Assembly: GCF_002234675.1 (NCBI RefSeq)
Contig: NC_019876.2
Location: 12,521,245-12,585,244, forward strand
Length of the DNA stretch: 64,000 nucleotides
From: Oryzias latipes
Taxonomy: Eukaryota; Chordata; Actinopteri; Beloniformes; Adrianichthyidae
Direction of reading: 5' to 3'
In this document: positions 27,126-39,076 of the stretch, in pieces
How the letters are laid out: every line of letters begins with the position of its first letter
Numbering within the stretch: position 1 is the first letter of the stretch
The notes under the pieces: model-generated
Databases searched by the model: none
Seen by the model: only the letters and a program-made list of their open reading frames with translations
What the model was told of the DNA's origin: nothing
Program-made: the position numbers and the translations under genes

Positions 27126-27461
27126 AAAATGTCATAGCTGGAATAAGATGAAAGAGCTGCACATTTTCATAGTCGAACAGTTAAAATAGGTGAAAAATTG
27201 TAGAAGGAGTTTAGCTGTGAACTTCTGCACGAAAAATTCTCCATGTATTTCAATGGAGCAAAAATTCCCGGAAAACCTGGAATATCTTAAAAAGTAAAAG
27301 GATTTGAAAAACCAAAAGTCATAGCACAAATAAGCAGAAAGAGCTGAACATTTTAAAAGTTGAATGGTTAAAATCGGTTAAAAATTGTAGAACGAGTTAA
27401 GCGGCGAAAAACGGCGGAAGATAGGCGTAAAGAATAAATAAAGAGAAACAGGAAAACAAAG

Positions 27462-27538
27462 GGTTGAATGCTTTATAGCATTCAACCAATAAAGAGAAAC
27501 AGGAAAACAAAGGGTTGAATGCTTTACAGCATTCAACC
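27462..27538. repeat. right border of the array: two palindromes
   Basis: Two palindromes (27,462-27,487 and 27,513-27,538) in tandem end the array; AATTAAATGC, apparently flank, follows directly. On the minus strand this would be the 5' end of the outermost unit. Confidence 0.75.
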
Positions 27539-27540
27539 AA

Positions 27541-30500
27541 TTAAATGCAGTGCTGTGCAAGTTACTTCCAAAATGTAAAACAACACAAATTACTAGTTGA
27601 GGTTATGAAAAAATGTTTTTTTTTTTACTTATCTTTTCAATCATTTACATTATTATTATTCCCTCAGAATTGTAAAGCGGGGCATGACTCCTGTGAGTTA
27701 CTTTTCTTGTTAAGCCAGTTGAAAGAAGATCATAACGTAAAGAGACAAATGTATTTCATGGGTGGTGATATGACAGCTAACAATATGTATAAAAGTTGGT
27801 ATTTTTTAGTAAAGAAAAAGTGACAAACAATTAGAGGACGTACTCATCTTTTCTTTTAAAAATGAGAAAACCCAACAGACACCAAAGGAGAACCAGAGAC
27901 TAGTGTCCTAAGGGCTACATTAGAAAAATGCAGATTAAAGTTACTTTAGCTACAACAACTGGACTGACAAGTTATGGAACAAGTCAGAGAACAATTATTA
28001 GGAGAAACGGCAAAAAAATGATTTTGTGAAGCCTAACGTGAAAATTAAGGTTATATATTTAAGCTAAAAAAAAAGCCTTAAGTGGTTGACAATATGCAGA
28101 AAAAAGATTTAGTTTTATGGTATTTTTTGTAACTGATAATTAATGAACATTTCATAAGAATATATTCTTAAAGATTACATTAAAAAAACTAAACAGATAG
28201 AGTTACAAAACCTGTGAGTTTTCACAGATGTCCAACACGACTGCAAAGTGTTACTGCAATACATTACATTTTTGATATGGTACTCCAAACACAGATTACA
28301 TCTATTATATGTTTACATACCACAACCTGTTGTCAGGAAGTTTTTTTTTTTGGTTGTGTGTTACAGCTTAATGTGCTGTATTGATAATTTTATATATAAC
28401 TTGGTTCTATTTCTAAAGATAGTATAGAATGAAAATAAAGTGAAGAACATTAATGTTTTGGATTGATCTTTTTGAAACCACATCATCCATTGTGTTGTTA
28501 CAATATTGGAAATGCTGAATATATCACACACAAAAAAAAGAATTTCAAAGGTTCAGAAGACATTCCAGCACTAGGCATTTATCGTGCTTTTCTTAAGCCT
28601 TTCAGAGTAAACTATATCGATATATATAATTTATAACCTTTGGCACACTAAAAAACTATTTTTTTGATGAAATAATTCTAGCAGTTCATTTTCCTACCTG
28701 GAAGTAAGACGACTCGATCCCTGAGGCACTGCATTTTGCTCACTGCATGGGAGAACCCGCTCGTTTTCCTGGGTTGGGAAGGGCTGGTGTGAATGCATCC
28801 AAATACAGTTTTAGGGTTGTTTTTTTGTGAGGAATCAACATTATAATACACTTAAAAGCTTAAAAGGTAGATTTTGTAGGTCCTTTAAAAAACGTCTTAG
28901 TTATAAAATTGGAATTTTCTGTCAATTCTTTGACACATTGGGCTTAAATGTAGCCCTGATGGACTGCTATATTTAGCTACTTGTGGTCGTGCTGGTTATA
29001 CCTAAAATATCTTCCTATATACCTTTATTCTACCAATAAATACCATTAGCGCTAACAGTTTACTCAGCCATTCTTTAATTTGTTGAAACCTGAGAAAAGA
29101 CTGCGATGGCTCACCACTGGGAGGGTCTTCCAGCTTGGGACAGAAAACCTATTTTTGGCGAAGGTGCATTCTGATCTGCACTTCAGTATCCCCCGACTGA
29201 AGATTCCTGATGGCACTGGAAATAAATAGAAATAGTGGAAAATGTAAAAGTTCAGTGTAAAAGCTGCTGAAATATCTACTGGTAAAATCTAAAATTGTCA
29301 GAAATGTACAAGGTTTCAGATGTACTTTTTAAAATATTGAAGTAGTTTCGTCCTGAAGATGATGTTGGCCAAATTTTGATTGTGGATCTCTCCTATTTTG
29401 CCATTACTAGTATTTAGTCACTGTGGGAACACGGTGCTGCATCATTAGAATAATGACAGCTCTGAACCACACTGGTTTGTTTTGTGATTTCATTTTCTGC
29501 CGTGTTCCATGAAAGCTGATAAAAGGTCATGTCTCTTCATGTCAGTGTGATGTAGAATGTTCAAGTGTATGTAATCCAGTCAAACTGAGAGTCAGGCATG
29601 AGTGTGCACGGCGGCGGTTTGGTTTCACAGCGGCGTGGGGTGCGTTCTGAAGTGCTCAGGCAGACCTGGATTCCCGGTACCGTCACTTTCAAACCTCCCC
29701 TGTGATACCACAGCAACACGGCGGCGCTGAATTGTATCAGACCCCGAAACTCCGCTGACTGAAGTCCCACCTGTTTGACATTTTTGGCAGATGAGTATAG
29801 GTTTCAACCTAAGCTTTTATAATGAGAATTAGATTTAGATTTTAATATTTAGTCGTTAGGTCTAGTTATTTTATACCAATATAAAATCCCCGTAAAGCAT
29901 TAAATATCAACAGCTTTTTAACAATATTGTTCATTTTTCAAAATAAGACTTTGTGGTGTGTTGTAAAAATGCTTTCAAGTAGGACCAAAAGGTATACAAT
30001 CGGAAAGGTTTGCAGGACTTTAAACAGATATTAGTAGTATTTGTACTTTTAAGTAACATCGTTACATCTAACTTTTCTCTTTTATGAATACTTTTTGTAT
30101 CCAGAATCACAAAATTACATCTAAGTACAAAGTTACCACCAGGAATGTATCTCCTGTTGGCCAATGGCAACTTTAAGATATTACCAAATGTATTTTTAAT
30201 TTAACTATTCACAAAAAAGTAAGGAATATTTTCTCTGTTTGCAAATGTGTACAGAAAATCAATGTCAAACGAACCTTTAGCAAACATTTATCCACAAAAC
30301 TTTTGAAACTAAAACAAGTATTAAGTACTTTTTAAATCTGAATTGTTCAAATTATTAAAAACTGATTTTAAATGTTGCATACCATAACCACCTAAATTAC
30401 TTCAAATGTGTGCTGTGAGCAAATCGTTTTGGTCTTTATTTCATTCATTTATTTCTATTGCTTTTAATTTAAAAAAGTGTATCAGATGTAAATTTTCAAT

Positions 30501-30600
30501 TGCCAGAATGTTAATTGGAATGTTTCTTAGGCTTAATATTTTGCAATTCATATCCTATAAGTTGATTGAATTTTATTTTTTAAAGAGCATGTCGTAAACG
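27541..30600. other. gene-poor stretch with weak minus-strand exon hints
   Basis: No recognisable gene. On the minus strand there are donor-like sites TTCCAG|GTAGGA (exon side ending at 28,698) and CCAGTG|GTGAGC (ending at 29,115). The sequence before the first is open and includes an ATG. A GC-richer patch at 29,560-29,800 is open on the minus strand for 69 codons. Together these could be a spliced transcript or noncoding RNA, but no protein family is recognised. Confidence 0.35.
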
Positions 30601-30610
30601 AACCTCCAGT

Positions 30611-30859
30611 TCATAAATGGTGCCGTCTTGTATCAAGCTGCCTGATGTAAGCCGTGACCCGGGCTGATAAAGTTTTTCTGAGATGATTGACAAACGTTCT
30701 GTTTAAGATCTGCTCCTGAACATGTTCAGGTTTGAAAGTTTTAACAGTTTTTTCAAAGAACTTGTGGTGATGAAGAGCAAACCCAGACTGTTTTTGATGC
30801 AACTCTGAGACGAGTCGATGATCCTCCTGGTCTATGTAGAAATGCTTGTTCCACCTCAA
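30611..30859 (-). other. unrecognised 82-codon open frame
   Basis: An uninterrupted frame ends in TGA at 30,611-30,613 and has no upstream ATG, as a terminal exon or gene fragment would. It is rich in His, Gln and Lys. A possible AATAAA on the same strand lies about 40-50 bp beyond the stop (around 30,560-30,570). I do not recognise the family, and the acceptor-like ...TTTGAG| at its start lacks a clear pyrimidine tract. It may be a relic or chance. Confidence 0.2.
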
Positions 30860-31354
30860 AGCACAACTTTATAACAGTTTCTTTGGTTTAATCTTATGAT
30901 TCCTATTCAGAGCCAGGCAATATTTCCATAAGGTGATATCATACAACTTCAAGCACGCAGAAATATTTCACTCAATATTAAACTTTGACACAAAAGAGAT
31001 GATACAAATACCTAGTAAAACTTAATATTTAAGGTTATTTGAACTCTGTTTGCCAAATAATCATGCAACTTTATAGGATATTTTGAAGAAACTCATTTGA
31101 ACTTTTAGGATCTGTAAAAAGTCGTTAGTGTGACAATAAAACATAAAAAAAAAAAAAGAAAAACGCAGCCATGAAGCCGTCAAATTTAAGTTGGAGAATT
31201 TAGATGCGCTTCCTTGAACATCTGTGACACAGTTTCACACACCTGTACAGGGTGTGAACGACAAACAATTGATTTTTATCTTCATCTACAAAGCTAGATT
31301 TGATAAGAACATGGTTCACAAAAACATGAGGACACAGGAGACGGTACAGACGGG

Positions 31355-31360
31355 TTTATT
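31355..31360 (-). terminator. candidate slc3a2 polyadenylation signal
   Basis: AATAAA on the minus strand, about 390 bp beyond the slc3a2 stop codon. This spacing is reasonable for a 3' UTR; usage is not proven. Confidence 0.4.
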
Positions 31361-31750
31361 ATTTTTCTTTGAAAAGATGTTTGTCACGTTGGTTTTTTTC
31401 CTCTTCAAGCATTTTAAAAGAACCCCAAAAAAAAGAAGAAAATCCTTAAAATGACAATAAAATGTCTAAAAGGAATGCCCAAAAAGTGGAATGCTGCCCA
31501 AATTTAAAAACAAAAAAAAAAGATAACTGACCACATAAAATCTGTTTGTACACAAATTTTGCAACTTTTCAAAACAACAAATAAGCAAAATGTCAAACTA
31601 GGAACACCCACAGCAAAAAACATTTTTAACTCTTTAGATCCAACTATTGTGTTAAGGAGTGACTCATTTTTAAAGGACTAAGTTGAACTGTTGCAGCTTC
31701 TGATCACAAAATCCAATCTGAAAACTGCTTTTTGTAGTTTGGCGCCATCT

Positions 31751-34700
31751 TCAGGCGGTATAGGGGAACTGCAGGAGCAAAGCCTGCCTGGGTCCTAAAG
31801 TGAGTTTGTCCAGACTGATGGAGGAGTCGGCCTCTTGGTTTTCATCCGTCGAAAGTTTCACCTTAGCCGTTTCTGGTAACTCGACTCCATCTGTAGAGAC
31901 AAGTTTTTTTATGTTACAACAATTAAAAAACAGATTTAAGAAAGTGCACAGAGGTTCTCCTTGCCTGTAGGCGGCAGCGGCAGTGACAGTTTGAGCGTTT
32001 CTGCTTTCTCCCCCCAGTTGACGATAGTGATGTATCGCTCGCTCTGATCCCAAAGCCGCAGAAAAGCGAGGCATGAGGGGGACGAGTACAGGGAGTAGTA
32101 GTCGCCATGGAGAAGCGAGCGCTCCTTTCCTCGCAGGTCGCTGAGGGACTTGAACCACTTCCTCACTTCAGAGTGCTCTGTTGCATTAGCCTGAACATGG
32201 AAAGTGTAAAACGTAAATAATGCGGCGGCGGGGAAAACAACACTCTGGAAGGCAGATGGTGTGAACACTCACCGATTCCGATTCCAAGTCCCAAAGCATT
32301 TTTGGTTTTTCTGAACCCTAAAAATATAAAAATATTTATACATTTCAGCTGTTGCTTTGTGTGTAATTCAACAAACATCTGGTCCAAAAGAGGACTCACA
32401 TTTCCTGCCTGAAGTCCGATGTCATCTCCATAGGTGAACACAGGCGTTCCGGGCATAGTGAACAGAAGTAGCTGATACAGACGAATCAGACCCGGAGCTT
32501 TAGCTTGTGTCGACAGATGAACGTTGCTCGAGGCGCCGAGACCCCATCCCACATTCCTCTGCTGAGGGTGGAGAATATCCATGGCCCTGATGCGCTCGGC
32601 GCCTAAATATCAGACAGACATTAGCGTTCGAAAACTGAAAGATAAGACTGTGAAAGCATGGCAGGTGGTGAGCACAAACAAACCCCATCTTACCTCCGCT
32701 GCTGCTGCTGAGCAGGTCTGACAGCACGAGATCGACCCCAGAGGCGTTGATGAGCTGAGAAACCTCTGAGGGAGAAGCTCCTTCAACCACACCTATCAGG
32801 CCCCTGCAGGAAAGAAGCAGGTCAGGGGTTGTCACAGCAAGATGACTGCAGATTCCTCACCCTGATCTTACAGGCAGAGGAAAGTCTTTGATGTTTTTAA
32901 AGACCTACTCTGATCATCTCATGAGCCATTTTAAAAGCATTCCCAGTAGTTTTAATTAGGATTACAACATTACCCCTTCTGCCTGTCTGAGTTTTTCCAC
33001 GCTCTCCCACTAGTTTACAGGCCCTAACATTAGCCGTGCAGCAAAAATGGTGAGAAATTTTGGAGCTATCCAGCCGTACAGCTCTGATCCAGATGTCAGC
33101 TCAGACGAGGAAACGAAGACGCACATGGATCTAGTAGTATACAAGTGGATGCATCAGAATGGAGCAGAGCAGTGAGCTTTTCCAAACAGCATATTCTCTC
33201 TTTTTTTTCTTCATAAGAATTTGAATAAAGAAATAGGCAGAATTGCCGTTTTAAGATTTTTCTTTATATGTCCTCAATCATCCAAAAAGCGCCAATAACA
33301 CAATTTTCATCAGATCATTAAGGAAAAAGATCCCGTCAACTGACACGTTCCTAAAAACTGCCTCACTTTGCTAGCATTTCTTCTCTTTCAAACGCCTGTT
33401 GAAAATGTTTCTGCTTAAATGAAACAGGGGGGGAAACTCACCTGCTCTTGGTGTCCTCTGTTCGGTTGCCCTGGACAGCAGCACGCAGTTTCGGCCAGTC
33501 CGTGAGGTTGGACGCACGAGAGAGGTCGCGAAGCTTGATGGCATCCACTCCCAGATTCAGCCAGTATTCTGCCGCAGACTGGAAGAGACGACAAGCATCT
33601 CAATGAGCCACAACTCTAAAACTTTCACGCCTGCTGAGTGCTCAAAGCCCGTTCTGAACTGGGTCCCACCTTGACTTTCTCCACGATCTCATCGTCATTT
33701 TGAAACCAGGGAGCAGATCCTTTGTAGTTTGGAGTCAGGTCAAGCACCACAGACATGCCTAGTAGTATCCAGACATAATTTAGTTATGCATTACTTCTTC
33801 ATAGAAACAGCAGAACTGGGATTAAAGTTTGCTCGACCTACCCTTTTTGTGGGCTTTTGCCAACACTGCTTCCAATTGCTTTAGAGACCCAAAGATTGGA
33901 CTGATCTTATCAAGTTCCAGTGTAGCCGGCTCGTCTTCCTGGACACTGTGTAAAGGACCAAGAACGAGTCCTTTCACCTTCAGCTGGGTCATGCCGTCCA
34001 ACTTCTCCTCTAGACCTAGCAAAGACAGGGACGTAAGGAAGGAAATGCTGAGTCTGTGTGAGTTTCACAGCTTTTGTGTTCACAGAAGCAGAGTCTGAGG
34101 ATACACAGTGTACTTTGGGAACACATTCAGTGTCGGTGCACATGTACAATATAGTAAAGACCTTAAACACTTAATTAGTGGACATTTAAAAAAAACCCCG
34201 GAGCAGGAGCGTGTGAATGATTTCCTCCGCACCCTCTGCTGGCCATGTGAGGCCGGGGCACAAAAAGCTTGTTCATCCGAGAACAATATCCCAGGTCACA
34301 TGTGGTTTTTGGAATGCTTCCCAAAGCCTGCTGGAAACTAGAGTTCTCCCTGCTAAGTTACTGTACGGACAGAACATTCTGTCCTCCCTGACCGGCTGGA
34401 AACCAGCTGTGCTTTTTCCAGCACAACAACCCAACTGGACGTGAAAGACATACGTTAAAAAGCAACAAACTTTAAGTCTGTTTGGGAAAGCCTTGAAGAA
34501 ATAATTAGAAATCTAAACTAATGAAGCATTCTTGGACTAAAAAAAAAAGCAGAACATGGTTGCTCAACTGAACCTAAAATCTGGATAAGAGATATGAAAG
34601 AACTGACTTCAACAGATTCATGGCCTTTAGTCAGTCGCTGTGCTGCATAGTCAGCAGTCTAGTATCATGACTCGCTCAGTCGAGAAATGCAGACAACTGA

Positions 34701-35277
34701 GGAATTTGTCACAAGACTTTCCTGGCTGTTAAGCACACAGACAAAAATAAGACAGCATAAACGAGGTACAATCCGAGCTAAAAATACTTTACCTTCCATG
34801 CCACCAGAGAAGGCATCGAGGTCATCGATCTGGTACAGAGGGCCTTCATTCCACCAGTTCATCTCAGGAATAGGTTTGCAGCGAGGCGCCTGGACAATGA
34901 TCACGATGGCGCCGGCGAGCATGCCCACCCAGCCCAGCCAGAACAGGACAAGCAGTACCCAGCGTGTTCGCACCCATCTGGAAGGAGGTGAAAAAATGTC
35001 AGTAATCAATAAAAAACTAAAATAAAGCAAAGACAGACAGGGGAGCTCAGCATTTGTTATAGGAGGGATGAAACTCCTACCCTGGGGTGCCAGCAACTCT
35101 CAGCAGCTCCTCTTTGGACAGGCCGGTGAATGTGACGTCATCCTCAGGGACCTTCAGCTTGACGCTTCCATTCTTCTCGTTGCCTGCAGCCTGACCGTCG
35201 CCTGTCATGGGCTGCTTCTCCGGGTCCACTTCATTCAGCTTCACTTCCTCCATGTCAATTTCTGTGTCTTTGTTCAT
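31751..35277 (-). CDS. slc3a2: 4F2 cell-surface antigen heavy chain (CD98hc), complete
   Basis: Type II membrane glycoprotein that pairs with SLC7 light chains by a disulfide and brings these amino-acid exchangers to the plasma membrane. Ten coding exons join in frame: 35277-35081, 34977-34793, 34015-33842, 33758-33670, 33578-33442, 32803-32694, 32602-32400, 32317-32273, 32190-31965, 31890-31751 (1,506 nt, 501 residues; human isoforms are 529-630). A cytosolic N-terminus (1-70) precedes one membrane helix (about 72-94) and the extracellular stalk Cys99 in VQAPRC, the light-chain partner. The rest is the catalytically inactive GH13-like domain, with LKVKGLVLGP, LDLTPNY, MPGTPVFTYGD, GKERSLLHGD and the family C-terminus FPYTA. 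N-glycosylation sequons occur at NRT, NLT, NAS and NAT. The last intron has a GC donor (31,964-31,963); all others are GT-AG. Identification is firm; small exon-edge errors are possible. Confidence 0.96.
32896..33318 (+). mobile_element. 'KWMHQNG' miniature element in slc3a2 intron
   Basis: Starts TAAAGACCTACTCTGATC and ends near TTTCATCAGATC, inside the intron between 33,442 and 32,803. On the plus strand it reads a 43-codon frame from an ATG at about 33,050 that contains MDLVVYKWMHQNG, then a stop. It is opposite in orientation to the 7.9-kb copy and shares its peptide. Confidence 0.6.
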
Positions 35278-36200
35278 CTTTTTAAGTCTAAAAAAAAAAA
35301 TACAAAAAAATTAAACAAAAAAAAAACTGACTTTTTTCCCGGGTTTTACTCGACCCCCAACGTTTCTAATAAGCCGGCACGCGCAAGCGTTAGCTAAAAT
35401 TTGATACGTTTTAAATTTAGCCGAAAAGTGAAAATACATTTAGGATTAAACGAGTACAAAATTAAACATAAACTACAACCAATCTTTTGTTCCGTGTTTT
35501 TCCCCATAGGTGCATCATGATTGTGTCTGATGCAACAGACCAACCGGCTTAACATACACGCAAATAAATTCAACTTCGAGCGATAAATAACGACTTTTAA
35601 ACACTCAAAGGTTAATGAAAACCATCATAGTACCTTATAAATCAATAATAGACAAATTCACTACTAACTTAAAGCACAATATGTTATTGAACATTGTGTT
35701 TCAATAATTTAATTTACCGGAAGTTACCGGCTACCTTTTTTTCTTTTTTTAGCAAAGTTCAAAGCCAAAATAGTCACCGCAACCTTTTTTACATTTTAAC
35801 GTGAATTAAACGTTTTAATTACAACTACTTGGATTAAAACATTACGCATAGATACATTTTTATCAAGGGTGATGCAAAGGGAAGCCGGTACTACGTCACA
35901 CTCTGATCCACGTGCAGCGTATTAAGTCCATAAAGCTGAAACTATGGTTTGAAAAATTCCACGCCTTTCTTTTATCGCTCTGTAGCATTTATTAATGAAA
36001 AGAAAGTCTGTCTTACCTGATGTAATCAACAAATAGTCCGTCAGGTTTTATTATAGATGTGTGATTCGGTCTGTACTGTCTGTCTGACAGCCGCTCTGCG
36101 CATGTATTTTTACCTAATACCAAGCCACGCCTACAAAAGAACGGACCAATCACGTCCTGCTTTTTTGTTCCCTTTCCGAGAAGCAAGAATTGGGAAACAT
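35278..36200 (-). promoter_or_regulatory. slc3a2: slc3a2 5' region: untranslated exon, intron 1 and ATF4-type sites
   Basis: The start-codon exon begins at 35,287 after a T-rich acceptor, so an upstream untranslated exon is needed. A donor CATCAG|GTAAGA (exon ending at 36,017) supplies it; the transcription start probably lies at about 36,050-36,200. The intron between carries TGATGCAAC at 35,528-35,536, which on the minus strand is a perfect RTTKCATCA CHOP/ATF composite site. Two near-matches lie at 35,509-35,517 (GGTGCATCA) and 35,870-35,878 (TGATGCAAA). SLC3A2 is a known ATF4 target under amino-acid limitation; function of these copies is inferred. Confidence 0.55.
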
Positions 36201-39001
36201 GAAGGTTTATCTGGTTTTTCACAGCGAAACTGTATTTGCTTTACTTAAAGTCAACAAATCTCCAACACTGTTCAATTAAAAAGTTATTCTTTAGGTTATA
36301 TAAACTTTAAATGTTTTGAAGTAAGGGTTTTCGGATTTCTTTTCGAATTCTCTAAGTCACAATACTGCAAAAAATTCAAAATAAAGTACATGATCCTGCA
36401 AACCTTTCCTGAAGATAATCCAATCAATTTAAATCAACAAAACTAATTAGTTCAAAAATAAAGTTTACAAAAAAGCTTTTATTCTTTTATCAGAACGCTT
36501 TCTGGAATGATTTAATCAAATCCCAACAACTACTTAAATGTCATCCTTCTCCTCTTCACAACCCAAACTTGATCAACTTTATTTAGGTTTGATTAACACA
36601 CAATAGCCTAAGTATTTAGTGTGCTTTATAACTTGATTAGGATTAGAAAAATTGAAAGAATAAAATTAAACCAGAATTTTTAGAATAAAAAAAACTTCCA
36701 AATATGTAGTATACTAGAATCTAAAATGCATTTTTTGCTTAAATTACTTAAATATGATATAGTTTGAAAAAACATCAACGCACATGCTGTAAAGCATTTC
36801 TTATCCTCTGCTGAAGCAGATTTTCTACGAAAAGCACAAATGTTCTTGTAATGGTTTATTTTTGGCTCTGGTTGCCTAATCTGTGGCCCTTTTTTTTGTA
36901 ATTTTATAGGTTTATATTATAAAATATTCCCTAAAGCTTTTAGGACCTCCCTTGGCAAAAAGTAGTACACTTGAACTTTAATTTATTAAGTATACTTGAG
37001 TATAAGTATAGCAAGTGTGGTAAACTGTGTACGTAGAGTAGAAAGTATACTGACTGAATACTTCTAATTAGGAACATTTTAAGTTTAGAACATATAGATA
37101 GTAAACTTCCAGTATTGATGCTCCCAACATTTTGTCCTTAACCCCACCTGTACATCTTCTTCACTGCCATGACACGTAAACACATCCGTAAGCAGCAGCA
37201 GATGAAGCACAAGAACACGCTCCACTACCCGGCTCCCACGTGACCGCAGCTCTGCATGTACATACCTGTCGCTTTGATGTTGTTCAGTCTCTGATCGTGA
37301 CAACAAATCCAAAGCTCTGCAGAAGCACAGCTTTGATAAAATGTGTTAAATAATTGCAGAACTTGTAACATTTTTTAAAGCTGTGTCCTTGTTCCTGCAT
37401 ATCCACTGCAGCCACGTGCCAAGCCTTAGAAAGCGTCTCAGCATGAATGAGGTTACTTGCAACCATGTTGCTTAAAATAGAGCAAATGTTGACCTCCCTA
37501 AGATGCATTTGGCAGCTCTTTATTTAGACATGGCGCTGTTATCACGTTTGAGCAAACAGAATCAGGCTCGTGTCTGTCTACTGTACACAATCCTTAACAG
37601 ACACCATCTGGTTGTCCCTTCAATCACGGCCTGTTGATGGTGTGTGCAGTCAGGTTGCAACAGTGTCTACCTGGTATTTTTACGATTTATTTTCCTGGGT
37701 TTAACTGGCGGCGAACAGCTGGATATTTGGCAGAAACAAGGAAAGAGAAAGGAGGAGTCAGAGAAATGAGGCAAAAGGGCAACCGGTGAACAAGGAAGGA
37801 ACAGCGATGCGTAAACATGTTTATAAGATGAAGCAAATAGTGAGATGATAATATGGAGCGTAGCAATGTGTATAAGTGGAAACATGACTCTTGCAGTATA
37901 TGTACTTTCTCCTCGTGCCATGTCAACCAAGCATAACATTGCTTAGACCACCTTAACAACATTTAAAGGTCATGGAGGACACGAGGGACCAACTCGACTT
38001 TTATTTTGTGCAAGCTGTGCATTTTTTTCCAGAAAAAAATGCTCCTTTACTAAGAAAGGGAACCTTTTTTGTTACTTTTTTTGGGGTATGTTGGAGCTAA
38101 AAACTCAAACTTGTGGCTCAAATGTGCAATTGACTAACACAGGTAGTAGACATCCAAATGTGAGAAATAACAAAAAGGATCCATGAGTTGATGTAAAAAG
38201 TCAGTCGAGTGCAGTGCTCAAAATACACTTTAACAAAGATCTGGAAAGGAAGCACAAACACACAGAGCCTCACTACAAATCCGCGTCTGATCCCCAGTGA
38301 GAAAGTTTATTTTGTAAGAAAGCATGTGCTTGATAAAAAAAAAAAGGAGGAGGTAGAGCAAAACAGACCTGAACCAGTTCAAACCAGTCTGGCTGAAGAT
38401 TTGTGCTTTCATCTCATTGTTTCAGGATCCTCACAGACAAAACTAGTGGACCCCGGGGGATCTGTCCTTTGATTTGCACCATAACAACTGCTTATTTATT
38501 TATTACTTTTCTTATGAAATGCTTAGTCAAAAAATGTACAAAGTATGTTGTAATAAAACTGCAATAAGTAAGACTGCATATGAGGGTGGATAATAAAAGG
38601 ATTAGATTAGTTGTACTCGAGACTTTGAGTTTTTTGATGACTTGCAGGGTGCGGTGCGTCTGATAAGACTTTATGTGAAGCACTTTCACTTAAATTCACG
38701 AAGGGCCTCTTTCATCATATCCTTATATAACAATTATTTTTTTAGATCTCCAATTAAGAATAAAATTCCAATTTATGTAAGCTTGTATTTTTAAGCGTTC
38801 TGTAAAAATGACCCACATTTTCTTTCACATGAAGCATAACCAATTTCTTGATGTCTTTGTATTTGGCAGAGGTCTTAAAGAAACAAGAAAAGCTGGTCAA
38901 CAATTTCCTGCACCAAAAGACCAGGCATGATACACCCAGACTTCAACAGTCCGTGTGTGACCATTGTACAAATAGTAAGTGTTTGCTTTGGAGGAATGTG
39001 T
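36200..39001. other. intergenic stretch between slc3a2 and tRNA-iMet
   Basis: AT-rich with no supportable gene. It holds the inverted AGTATAC repeat (36,950-37,115). Open frames of 60-90 codons on both strands have no protein-like features. Confidence 0.6.
36950..37115 (-). repeat. AGTATAC-rich interspersed repeat, copy 2
   Basis: Reverse-orientation relative of the 8,990-9,165 repeat: GCAAAAAGTAGTACACTTGAA here matches the reverse complement of that copy's right end, and AAGTATACT words follow. Confidence 0.5.
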
Positions 39002-39073
39002 AGCAGAGTGGCGCAGCGGAAGCGTGCTGGGCCCATAACCCAGAGGTCGATGGATCGAAACCATCCTCTGCTA
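39002..39073 (+). tRNA. initiator tRNA-Met (CAT)
   Basis: A 72-nt cloverleaf begins AGCAGAGTGGCGCAGCGG and ends CATCCTCTGCTA, with an acceptor stem AGCAGAG/CTCTGCT. The anticodon CAT sits in GGGCCCATAACCC: three G:C pairs (GGG/CCC) in the anticodon stem are the initiator hallmark. The T arm has GATCGAAACC rather than the TTCGA of elongator tRNAs, also typical of eukaryotic tRNA-iMet. No intron. Internal box A is at about 39,008-39,019 and box B in the T arm. T4 (39,077-39,080) and T5 (39,083-39,087) runs just downstream are RNA polymerase III terminators. The cytosolic tRNA starts translation. It appears fully intact and its CCA is not encoded. Confidence 0.98.
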
Positions 39074-39076
39074 AGC

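Larger units (their letters stand above)
10391..27540 (-). repeat. 17 kb nested array of Helitron-like units
   Basis: The whole stretch consists of related repeat units. Nine times, ACTAGAAG(G/A)A is followed by a stem-loop with CTGCATTT and AAATGCAG arms and then by GGGTTGAATGCT. Read on the minus strand this is a stem-loop a few bases upstream of a terminal CTAG, the layout of a Helitron 3' end. CTAG positions are 10,393, 12,790, 14,374, 16,648, 18,225, 20,079, 21,924, 23,872 and 26,203, all in the same orientation, 1.6-2.4 kb apart. Each unit ends near a GGCGGAAGATA segment, and several have a perfect palindrome (GGTTGAATGC/GCATTCAACC) at the junction. Seven units hold two or three tandem copies of a 340-bp monomer. 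No RepHel-type protein is encoded, so the units are non-autonomous. The shared GGTTGAATGC at both ends fits the subterminal inverted repeats described for Helentron/HINE elements; that subclass is inference. Confidence 0.75.

Noticed and set aside
11610-27189. Repeated 63-codon frames (MSLAKRMLKLQLFKEAKVW type) suggesting a tandem gene family
   Set aside because: They begin with GTG, lie within the 340-bp repeat, and their similarity is explained by recent DNA duplication; no domain is recognisable.
10391-27540. CRISPR-like or bacterial repeat system
   Set aside because: Repeats are 340 bp to 2 kb without regular spacers, in a eukaryotic setting with spliced genes.
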